Of a stretch of 6,004 nucleotides of DNA, positions 1-5,253 are shown piece by piece; position 1 is the first letter of the stretch, and each line of letters opens with the position of its first letter. Under the pieces are notes generated by a model that was not told where the DNA came from, ran no database searches, and worked only from the letters and a program-made list of their open reading frames with translations. Location of the stretch: positions 1-6,004 of the forward strand of contig JALUUN010000618.1 of assembly GCA_027021325.1 (NCBI GenBank), given 5' to 3'. A program made the position numbers and the translations under genes. Origin of the DNA: Planctomycetota bacterium. Its GTDB lineage: Bacteria > Planctomycetota > UBA1135.

Positions 1-1009
1 AGCGCCCCCAGGCCGGGCGCAGGCGGACCCAGGCTCCGGCCCAGGCCCAGGCCAGCAGCGGCCAGGCCAGGAAGAGGTAGCGGCTGCCCTCGCGCCGGGC
101 CAGGGCCGAGCCGAGGAAGAGGAGAAGGACCCCGGCCAGGGCCGGAGCGAGGACGCGGTGGCGGGCGGCGGGATCCCGCAGGCGGGCCCAGGCCAGAGCG
201 CCGGGGATCCACCAGGGTGCCCCGTAGAGGAGCAGGCGGCCGCCGTAGTAGAGGAGGGTCGAGCCCCGGTTCGGGTGCGGCGTGGCGGCCGGATCCAGGG
301 AGGGGAGGATCTGCTGGCCGAGGTAGCCCGCCCAGAAGGAGCGTCCGGTGGCGGCCCCGTGAAGAAGGTCGAAGGCCGCCGCCACGAGCATCCCGCCGGC
401 CAGGATGCGCAGGCCCTTGCGCCGGTCGCCGGGCGGCGCGAGACCGGGCAGGAGGAGGACCGGGAGCAGGGCCAGGGCGAAGACGCCCCGGGTCAGGATC
501 GCCAGGCCGAAGGCCAGGGCCGGCCCGCGGGCGCGGCCCGGACCGGCGAGGCCGGCCAGCGCCAGGACCGCCCAGGCGGCGAAGGGGTACTCCAGACCGG
601 CGCGCCCGAGGTACTTCCAGAGGGGCAGGTGGAGGAGGAGCAGCAGGGCGGCCGCGCCACCGGAGCCGCCGCCGCTGCGCCGGGCGAGGAGGGCGGTGGC
701 GGCGAGGAGGCCGAGCAGGGCCAGGCCGTTGGCGAGGCGGCCGGCGGCCTGCGGGCCGAGGCCGGTGCGGGCCAGAAGGGCCGCCGGCCAGAAGGCGCCG
801 GGGGGGTGCTCCAGGAAGGGCCGGCGCCGGCCCTCCGGCCACCAGGTGGGAGCCAGCCAGCGCACCCCGCCCTCCTCGGCCATCTCCCGGGGCAGGGAGA
901 GGAAGAGGCAGGAATCCCCATCCACCACCGGCTCGGCCGGGGCCAGGGCCCCGAGGAGGGTCAGGAGCAGGGCCGAGGCCAGGAGGAGGGCACTCGGGCG
1001 GCGGGCCAC
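1..1009 (-). CDS. GT39/ArnT-like membrane glycosyltransferase, N-terminal part (C-terminus outside window)
   Basis: Translating the minus strand from GTG at 1009 gives 336 codons without a stop, running off the left edge. The protein is Leu/Ala-rich. It has a first membrane segment at about residues 7-24, then a loop with DGD (30-32) and PREMAEEGG (40-48), and then FLEHPPGAFW (65-74). This order is typical of the PMT/ArnT (GT39-type) lipid-linked sugar transferases: an acidic catalytic loop after TM1, then a (K/H)PP motif. A further family-like motif is LAILTRG (169-175), followed by several more hydrophobic segments and, near the edge, SRYLFLAWPLLAW. These enzymes work in the cytoplasmic membrane and transfer sugar from a polyprenyl-phosphate donor. 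The acceptor here cannot be told. The GTG start is forced by an in-frame TAG four codons upstream (1019-1021). No clear Shine-Dalgarno site is visible. The gene is divergent from the lipoprotein gene at 1101. The family is fairly sure; the exact substrate is unknown. Confidence 0.8.
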   Translation of the reverse strand, partial: MARRPSALLLASALLLTLLGALAPAEPVVDGDSCLFLSLPREMAEEGGVRWLAPTWWPEGRRRPFLEHPPGAFWPAALLARTGLGPQAAGRLANGLALLGLLAATALLARRSGGGSGGAAALLLLLHLPLWKYLGRAGLEYPFAAWAVLALAGLAGPGRARGPALAFGLAILTRGVFALALLPVLLLPGLAPPGDRRKGLRILAGGMLVAAAFDLLHGAATGRSFWAGYLGQQILPSLDPAATPHPNRGSTLLYYGGRLLLYGAPWWIPGALAWARLRDPAARHRVLAPALAGVLLLFLGSALARREGSRYLFLAWPLLAWAWAGAWVRLRPAWGR

Positions 1010-1085
1010 GCCCGGAGCCTAGCCCGCCGCCGGGGCGGTTTCCCGCCTCCGGGGCTTCACCCGGCCGCCCCGCAGGCCGATGGAG

Positions 1086-1093
1086 GGGAGGAG
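1086..1093 (+). promoter_or_regulatory. Ribosome binding site that decides the lipoprotein start
   Basis: GGGAGGAG lies seven bases before ATG 1101. It is the only strong Shine-Dalgarno match I see before any gene in this window. It favours ATG 1101 over the in-frame ATG at 1080, which would put seven extra, partly charged residues before the signal peptide. Confidence 0.7.
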
Positions 1094-1100
1094 TCTCCCC

Positions 1101-1799
1101 ATGCAGGCCCGATCCCTCCTTCTTCTCCTGGCCCTGACGGGCCTCGGCAGCCTCGCCTGCAGCTCGGCCCCGGAACCTCCGGAAGCGCGCCGCACCTCGA
1201 TCCGCGAGGCCCTGGAGCGCGCCGTGGCCGAGGCCCCGCGCCTCCACCGCTCCGAGGTCCTGGCGGAGGGGCAGGTCCTCCAGGCCGAGGCGCCGCCGGA
1301 CTGGATCCTGGAGCCGGACGCCCGGCCCTACCGGCTCTTCGTCTTCCGCCTGCCGGCACGCTCGCCGCTGCCGGAGGGGGCGCTCCCGGGTTCGGGCGAC
1401 GCGGAGCTCGTCGTGGACTGGTTCGGGCCCGGGGCCGGCGGAAGCGTGGAGGAGAACCTGCGCGCCTGGGCCGCCTCCATCGAACCCCCCGAAGGCGACG
1501 GTTGGAGGGCCGCCGACCTCGGTACCGTCGGCGCGCCGGGGAGCCTGCTGACACGCCTCCAGGTGGACGGCCGCTTCCTGGGCGAGCCGGTGCTCCCGCG
1601 GCCGCGTCTGCCGGCGCCGGAGGAAGGCGGAGAGACCCCGCCGGAGGAGCGCAGCGCCTGGAGTCTGGACGCCGGCGTCCTGGAGACGCCGCTCGGCTCC
1701 TTCTTCGTGCGTGCCGTCGGCCCGCGGGAGGCCCTGCGCCGCCACCGCGGGGACCTGGACCGCTTCTACGGCTCCCTGCGCCTCGCCGGCCGGCCCTGA
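1101..1799 (+). CDS. Predicted lipoprotein of an uncharacterised family
   Basis: This is a 232-residue protein. Its N-terminus is a lipoprotein signal: R4, a run of leucines (6-10), then GLGSLAC with Cys20. The lipobox is loose (Ser at -3) but fits the general PROSITE lipoprotein pattern. The mature part holds PPDWILEP (around W68), then GDAELVVDWFGPGAGG and SVEENLRAW (W107, G109-L120), then LETPLGSFFVRAVGP (194-208) and a C-terminal DRFYGSL. From memory, the same order (P..W...P, a FGPG.GGSVE.N...W block, an (E)TP.G.FF...GP block, a final short helix) occurs in hypothetical secreted proteins of Planctomycetes and other high-GC phyla. No function is known to me. An acidic Pro-rich insert (about 158-177) separates the two conserved halves. 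The start is chosen from the ribosome site and signal peptide. It ends just before the ALDH7 promoter word. The lipoprotein call is solid; the role is unknown. Confidence 0.8.
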   Translation: MQARSLLLLLALTGLGSLACSSAPEPPEARRTSIREALERAVAEAPRLHRSEVLAEGQVLQAEAPPDWILEPDARPYRLFVFRLPARSPLPEGALPGSGDAELVVDWFGPGAGGSVEENLRAWAASIEPPEGDGWRAADLGTVGAPGSLLTRLQVDGRFLGEPVLPRPRLPAPEEGGETPPEERSAWSLDAGVLETPLGSFFVRAVGPREALRRHRGDLDRFYGSLRLAGRP

Positions 1800-1819
1800 T
1801 GAGGGCGCCGGGGGCCGGG

Positions 1820-1825
1820 TAGAAT
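1820..1825 (+). promoter_or_regulatory. Putative -10 promoter element TAGAAT upstream of the ALDH7 gene
   Basis: TAGAAT (5 of 6 matches to TATAAT) sits in G/C-rich DNA 10 bases before ATG 1836. The 12-base word CCGGGTAGAATG (1815-1826) recurs exactly at 4524-4535 before bolA. A transcript starting about seven bases downstream would have a leader of only a few bases. No good -35 is present; at the right distance there is only a CTGATG overlapping the end of the lipoprotein gene. Confidence 0.5.
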
Positions 1826-1835
1826 GCCCGGTCCC

Positions 1836-3371
1836 ATGACCGCCACCACCGCCGACAGACTCCGTTTCCTCGAGGAACTCGGCCTCCAGGGAACCCTCCC
1901 CGGGGCCTACTGCGGACGCTGGCTCGAGACCTCGGGCCCGGAGCTCGTCTCGGTCTCGCCCGCCGACGAGAGCCCGATCGCCACGGTGCGCCAGGCCAGT
2001 GCCGCCGACTACGAGACCGTGGCGGCGGCGGCCCAGGAGGCCTTCCTGCGCTGGCGCAGTGTCCCCGCCCCGCGCCGCGGCGAGTACGTGCGCGAGATCG
2101 GCAACCTCCTGCGCGAGCGCAAGGAACCCCTGGGCCGGCTGGTGAGCTGGGAGATGGGGAAGATCCTCCAGGAGGGGCTGGGCGAGATCCAGGAGGCCAT
2201 CGACATCGCCGACTTCGCCGTCGGTCAGTCGCGGATGCTCTACGGCCTGACCTTGAAGTCGGAGCGGCCGCAGCACGCCATGCGCGAACAATGGCACCCG
2301 CTGGGCGTGGTCGGCGTGATCAGTGCCTTCAACTTCCCGGCCGCGGTCTGGGCCTGGAACTCCATGCTCGCCCTGGTCTGCGGCGACGCCGTGCTGTGGA
2401 AGCCGAGCAGCCAGACCCCGCTCACGGCCATCGCCATGACCCGGGTGGCCGCCGAGGTCCTGGAGCCGGCCGGATTCGGCGCCCTGGTCAGCCTGGTCAT
2501 CGGCAGCGGCCGCGAGGTCGGCGAACTCCTGCTCGGCGACCCGCGCGTGCCTCTGGTCTCGGCCACCGGCTCCTGCGCCATGGGCAAGCGCGTGGCCGAG
2601 CGCATGGCCTCGCGCTACGGCCGCACCATCCTCGAGCTCGGCGGCAACAACGCCGTGATCGTCCTGGATGACGCCGACCTGGAGATGGCGGCCCGCGCCA
2701 TTTTCTTCGGCGCCGTCGGGACCGCCGGCCAGCGCTGCACCTCGACGCGGCGCGTCCTGGTCCAGAAGGGCGTGCGCGACGCCCTGGTCGAGCGGCTGCT
2801 CCAGCTCTACCGCCAGGTGCCGATCGGCGACCCCCTGGAGGAAGGGACGCTCATGGGGCCCTTGATCTCGGCGCAGGCGGTCGAGGACACCTTGAAGGCG
2901 ATCGAGCGCGTCAAGGAGGCCGGGGGCGAGATCCTCATCGGCGGCGAGAAGCTCGACCGGCCGGGCCACTACATGACCCCGGCCATCGCCACCGCCGAGA
3001 ACCACTGGGACATCGTCCAGGAGGAGACCTTCGGCCCGCTCCTCTACATCATCGAGGTGGAGGACATCGAGGACGCCATTGCCATGCACAACGACGTCCC
3101 CCAGGGCCTCTCCAGCGCCATCTTCACCTTGAACGTCCGCCACGCCGAGCGCTTCCTGAGCGAGGCCGGTTCGGACTGCGGCATCGCCAACGTCAACATC
3201 GGCACCTCGGGGGCCGAGATCGGCGGTGCCTTCGGCGGTGAGAAGGAGACCGGCGGCGGCCGCGAGAGCGGTTCCGACGCCTGGAAGGCCTACATGCGCC
3301 GGCAGACGAACACGGTGAACTGGGGGACCGAACTGCCTCTGGCCCAGGGCATCCGTTTCGACCTGGACTGA
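1836..3371 (+). CDS. amaB: ALDH7 / antiquitin-type aldehyde dehydrogenase (alpha-aminoadipic semialdehyde dehydrogenase)
   Basis: This is a full-length, 511-residue member of the ALDH7 (antiquitin) family. The family oxidises alpha-aminoadipic semialdehyde, in equilibrium with piperideine-6-carboxylate, to aminoadipate with NAD+ in lysine breakdown. Visible ALDH residues are Asn166 in SAFNFP, Lys189 in LWKPSS, catalytic Glu267 in LELGGNN and nucleophile Cys301 in TAGQRCTSTRR. The Arg just before the Cys is the one that contacts the substrate carboxylate in human ALDH7A1. The tail GGEKETGGGRESGSDAWK, followed by YMRR and LPLAQGI, is close to the human antiquitin C-terminus. The NAD-loop motif usually reading GSTxxG is GSCAMG (245-250). 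I chose ATG 1836 over ATG 1824 because the latter overlaps the putative -10 element. There is no Shine-Dalgarno site. The DUF4198-like gene follows after three bases, so the two are probably co-transcribed. Family membership is very sure. The in vivo substrate, and so the symbol, are inferred. Confidence 0.93.
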   Translation: MTATTADRLRFLEELGLQGTLPGAYCGRWLETSGPELVSVSPADESPIATVRQASAADYETVAAAAQEAFLRWRSVPAPRRGEYVREIGNLLRERKEPLGRLVSWEMGKILQEGLGEIQEAIDIADFAVGQSRMLYGLTLKSERPQHAMREQWHPLGVVGVISAFNFPAAVWAWNSMLALVCGDAVLWKPSSQTPLTAIAMTRVAAEVLEPAGFGALVSLVIGSGREVGELLLGDPRVPLVSATGSCAMGKRVAERMASRYGRTILELGGNNAVIVLDDADLEMAARAIFFGAVGTAGQRCTSTRRVLVQKGVRDALVERLLQLYRQVPIGDPLEEGTLMGPLISAQAVEDTLKAIERVKEAGGEILIGGEKLDRPGHYMTPAIATAENHWDIVQEETFGPLLYIIEVEDIEDAIAMHNDVPQGLSSAIFTLNVRHAERFLSEAGSDCGIANVNIGTSGAEIGGAFGGEKETGGGRESGSDAWKAYMRRQTNTVNWGTELPLAQGIRFDLD

Positions 3372-3374
3372 GGC

Positions 3375-4217
3375 ATGACGCCCCGGGCCGGGCTTCTGCT
3401 GCTGCTCGGGGCTGCGGCCTGTGTGCGGCCGGTGACGGCCGGAGGGGGAGACCTCCCGCCCGGCCCGGGGCCGCTGGTCTGGGTCCTGCCGCCCGTGGCG
3501 GCCGGTTTCGAAGAGGAGGCGGCCTTCCGGGCCGGTTCCGGGGAGCTCTTCCCGCACAGCCGCGCCGCGCCGCCGGCCCGCGGCTCGCGGGCGCGGCTGG
3601 TGGACCCCCAGGGCAGCACCGGTCTCCTGCGCTGGGTGGCCGGGGAGCGGGAGGTGGAGCTGCGCTTTCTGCCGGAGTGGCCGGGGGCGCACCTGGCCAC
3701 CCTGGAGACGCCGGAGGAGGAGATCCTCTGGCCTTCGGGCGCGGCTTTCCGGGCCTCCCTGGAGGCGCGGGGGGAAGCCGGTCTGGCCGCCCTCCTGGAG
3801 GCAGAGCCGACGCCCGGCCCGGTCCGGGAGCTCCGCCGCTGGGAGGCCCGGGGGCTCGCCGCTGTGGGCGGAAGCGGGCGCGGGCGCGCGGCTCGGTGGC
3901 GCAGCCGCCATTCCCTGGAGATCCTGCCTTTGGCCTCGCCCCTGGAGCCGCCCGAGGACGGGCGGCTTCCGGTGCTCCTGATCCGGGACGAGGAGCCCTG
4001 GGCCGGCGCCCGCCTGCACTGGCTGCGGTGGGGGACGGAGCGGGCGGAGGGCTCGCTGGTGACCGACGCCTCCGGCCGCGCCGCGGTCCCGGTCGGGGAG
4101 GGGCTGTGGCTCCTCTGGGCCCTGGAGACCCGTCCGCCCGGGGAGGAGGGCGGCCCCTGGCGCAGCCGCGGCGGCAGCTACTCCTTCTGCTTGCCGGAGC
4201 CGCCGGCCGGCCCCTGA
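3375..4217 (+). CDS. DUF4198-like predicted lipoprotein
   Basis: This 280-residue protein begins with a lipoprotein-type signal (MTPR, hydrophobic 5-15, AAAC with Cys16). The rest resembles the DUF4198 family of periplasmic proteins, some of which occur near metal-uptake genes. Features seen are LVWVLPP (34-40) where the family usually has an H.FW.. motif, a beta-rich first half (RLVDPQG, GAHLATLET), a charged stretch VRELRRWEARG (from about 150) and then HSLEILPLASPLEPP (LEILPL at 181-186). After this come LPVLLIRDEEPWAGARL and a tail with LVTDASGRAAVPV and GLWLLWALE. The last part (PLEI.PL..P, lowered-case spacing, TDA.G...P....G.W) is the family's best-kept region. The usual N-terminal His is absent, so metal binding is doubtful. 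It starts three bases after the ALDH7 stop, suggesting translational coupling. Its last 40 bases overlap the convergent grxC gene. The family call is moderately sure and the function unknown. Confidence 0.7.
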   Translation: MTPRAGLLLLLGAAACVRPVTAGGGDLPPGPGPLVWVLPPVAAGFEEEAAFRAGSGELFPHSRAAPPARGSRARLVDPQGSTGLLRWVAGEREVELRFLPEWPGAHLATLETPEEEILWPSGAAFRASLEARGEAGLAALLEAEPTPGPVRELRRWEARGLAAVGGSGRGRAARWRSRHSLEILPLASPLEPPEDGRLPVLLIRDEEPWAGARLHWLRWGTERAEGSLVTDASGRAAVPVGEGLWLLWALETRPPGEEGGPWRSRGGSYSFCLPEPPAGP

Positions 4218-4474
4218 GCCTCCTGCGCCAGGGCGACGAGGCCGCCCTGCCGGTCCAGGGCCAGGAGTTCCTCGTAGCCGCCCACGAGCTCGCCGCCGAT
4301 GAAGATCTCGGGGACCGTCCGCCGGCCGCCGGCGCGGCGCAGCATCTCCTCGGTGCGCTCCGGCTCGCGCCTCAGATCGATGTGTTCGTAGGCCAGCCCT
4401 CGGGCCTCGAGGAGCCGCATGGCCAGGGTGCAGTAGGGACAGGGAGCCCGCGTGTAGATCTCGATGCGCGGCAT
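4178..4474 (-). CDS. grxC: Dithiol glutaredoxin, GrxC type
   Basis: This is a 98-residue, single-domain glutaredoxin, a cytoplasmic glutathione-dependent thiol-disulphide oxidoreductase. The start is PRIEIYTRAPCPYC, with the dithiol active site C12-P-Y-C15. It continues with the cis-proline motif TVP (53-55), PEIFIGGE, and the glutathione-binding GGYEEL (65-70), then LDRQGGL. The order and spacing closely match E. coli GrxC (Grx3). The last 11 or so residues (GPAGGSGKQKE) form a low-complexity tail beyond the normal fold; they are encoded where the gene overlaps the end of the DUF4198-like gene. ATG 4474 is chosen because it begins directly at the fold. The in-frame ATG at 4498 overlaps a putative -10 element, and an open frame reaching to 4996 on this strand is only antisense reading of bolA and grxD. 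It is divergent from bolA. Confidence 0.93.
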   Translation of the reverse strand: MPRIEIYTRAPCPYCTLAMRLLEARGLAYEHIDLRREPERTEEMLRRAGGRRTVPEIFIGGELVGGYEELLALDRQGGLVALAQEAQGPAGGSGKQKE

Positions 4475-4496
4475 GGCGGGAGGGGACGGGGCACCC

Positions 4497-4502
4497 ATTC
4501 TA
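4497..4502 (-). promoter_or_regulatory. Putative -10 promoter element TAGAAT upstream of grxC
   Basis: On the minus strand the sequence reads GGGATAGAATGGG, with TAGAAT 22 bases before ATG 4474. A start about seven bases downstream would give a leader of roughly 16 bases. No -35 match is seen in the G/C-only DNA upstream. It lies 26 bases from, and back to back with, the TAGAAT that serves bolA. Confidence 0.5.
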
Positions 4503-4528
4503 TCCCGCGGCCCGGCGGCGGCCCCGGG

Positions 4529-4534
4529 TAGAAT
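4529..4534 (+). promoter_or_regulatory. Putative -10 promoter element TAGAAT upstream of bolA-grxD
   Basis: TAGAAT lies within CCGGGTAGAATG (4524-4535), an exact 12-base copy of the word upstream of the ALDH7 gene. A start about seven bases downstream would leave a leader of about 28 bases before ATG 4569. There is no recognisable -35; the expected place is all G/C. Confidence 0.5.
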
Positions 4535-4568
4535 GGCGCCCACGGGACCTTCGTCCCTCGGATCCAGC

Positions 4569-4826
4569 ATGGCCATCACTCGGGACGAACTCGTCCGGCT
4601 CCTCGCGGAACAGCTCCCCGGCGCCACCGTCGAGGCCACCGACCTCACGGGGACCGCCGACCACTGGCAGCTTGCCATCACCTGGCCGGGTTTCGCCGGC
4701 ATGAAGGTGATCGACAAGCACCGCCGGGTCATGGACATCCTGCGCCCCCACATGGAGGGCGGAGGAAGCGGCCGCATCCACGCCGTGGATCTGATCCTGC
4801 GGGCCCCGGAGGCCCCCGCCACCTGA
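4569..4826 (+). CDS. BolA/IbaG-family protein
   Basis: This 85-residue protein covers one BolA domain. An N-terminal helix (TRDELVRLLAEQLPGATVEA, 4-23) is followed by DLTGTADHWQLAITWPGFAG (25-44), with His32. Next is the helix VIDKHRRVMDILRPHM (47-62), then RIHAVDLIL (69-77), whose His71 is the near-invariant BolA histidine. BolA proteins bind a shared [2Fe-2S] cluster with monothiol CGFS glutaredoxins and act in iron-sulphur trafficking or regulation; some also bind DNA. The gene for such a glutaredoxin begins five bases after this stop, which strongly supports the call and suggests an operon. ATG 4569 puts the helix right at the N-terminus. Longer in-frame starts at 4464 and 4533 would add unlikely Gly/Pro-rich leaders, and 4533 overlaps the putative -10 element. 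No strong Shine-Dalgarno site is seen. Whether it is closer to BolA or IbaG I cannot settle, so no symbol is given. Confidence 0.9.
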   Translation: MAITRDELVRLLAEQLPGATVEATDLTGTADHWQLAITWPGFAGMKVIDKHRRVMDILRPHMEGGGSGRIHAVDLILRAPEAPAT

Positions 4827-4831
4827 GAACC

Positions 4832-5170
4832 ATGGAAAGCTTCACCGAGGACATCCAGAAGGCGATCGCCGAGAACACCATCTGTCTCTTCACCAAGGGC
4901 ACCAGGGAGTTCCCGCGTTGCGGCTTCTCGCACCGGGTGATCGAGGTCTTCAAGGCCCTGGACGTCCCCTTCCACACCTACGACGTCCTCGCGCACCCGC
5001 AGATCCGCCAGGACCTCAGCGCCCTGAGCGGCTGGCCGACGACACCCCAGGTCTTCATCGGCGGCGAGTTCATCGGCGGCGGTGACGTCGTCTGGGAGAT
5101 GTTCCAGAACGGCGAGCTGCGCAGCCTGGTGGACGAGGCCCTGGCGCGGGCCGGCGGCTCCGAGTCCTGA
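4832..5170 (+). CDS. grxD: Monothiol CGFS glutaredoxin (Grx4/GrxD type)
   Basis: This is a 112-residue, single-domain monothiol glutaredoxin. Lys22 in FTKGT and the CGFS active site (30-33) are in place. They are followed by WPTTPQVFIGGEFIGGGDVV (68-87) with cis-Pro72, and a C-terminal helix with ELRSLVDEAL. CGFS glutaredoxins carry a glutathione-ligated [2Fe-2S] cluster between two subunits, or with BolA, and pass clusters to target proteins in the cytoplasm. Length and motif order match E. coli Grx4 (GrxD). Two positions differ from the most common pattern as I recall it: the residue before cis-Pro72 is Thr instead of Phe or Ile, and the glutathione site reads GGGD instead of GGCD or GGSD. 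The start lies five bases after the bolA stop without a clear ribosome site, so translation is probably coupled. The BolA-Grx4 pairing is well known and makes function confident. Confidence 0.94.
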   Translation: MESFTEDIQKAIAENTICLFTKGTREFPRCGFSHRVIEVFKALDVPFHTYDVLAHPQIRQDLSALSGWPTTPQVFIGGEFIGGGDVVWEMFQNGELRSLVDEALARAGGSES

Positions 5171-5181
5171 TCCGGGCCGGC

Positions 5182-5205
5182 GGCCGGGGCACCGGCCCCC
5201 CGGCC
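5182..5205 (+). terminator. GC-rich hairpin after grxD (possible terminator or attenuator)
   Basis: GGCCGGGG (5182-5189) and CCCCGGCC (5198-5205) form a perfect 8-bp, all-G/C stem with an 8-base loop, starting 12 bases after the grxD stop. No T-run follows, only a pyrimidine-rich stretch. It may end or slow transcription before the HMGL-like gene, or simply reflect base composition. Confidence 0.3.
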
Positions 5206-5253
5206 TGCTGGCGCTTCCCGTTCCCGAGGCGGCCGGCGAATCCCTTCCCCGAC

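Noticed and set aside
1..1000. Many GGAGG/AGGAGG-like purine runs on the plus strand
   Set aside because: On the minus strand they are Leu codons (CTC, CTG, CTT) of a membrane protein, not ribosome sites or a repeat element.
1016..1021. TAGGCT on the minus strand, six bases before GTG 1009, as a leaderless -10 box
   Set aside because: It matches TATAAT at only three of six positions and lacks the GTAGAATG context seen elsewhere. It also supplies the in-frame TAG stop, so the resemblance may be chance.
1057..1554. Minus-strand open frame opposite the lipoprotein gene
   Set aside because: It is Arg/Pro/Ala-rich shadow sequence; the plus-strand gene has a ribosome site, signal peptide and conserved blocks.
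158..1822. A 554-codon open frame on the plus strand
   Set aside because: It spans two better-supported genes on opposite strands. Its product is a Gly/Arg/Pro/Ala-rich jumble without any motif, as expected from an off-frame reading of very GC-rich coding DNA.
3677..4531. A 284-codon open frame on the plus strand
   Set aside because: It overlaps the DUF4198-like gene and grxC in another frame, and is low-complexity Gly/Arg/Ala without motifs.
4475..4996. N-terminal extension of the grxC frame up to 4996
   Set aside because: The extra 174 residues are antisense to bolA and grxD and show no domain. The glutaredoxin fold begins at ATG 4474.
5236..5241. GCGAAT as a -10 box for the HMGL-like gene
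   Set aside because: It lacks the important T and A at positions 1 and 2, and there is no -35. It is too weak to report.
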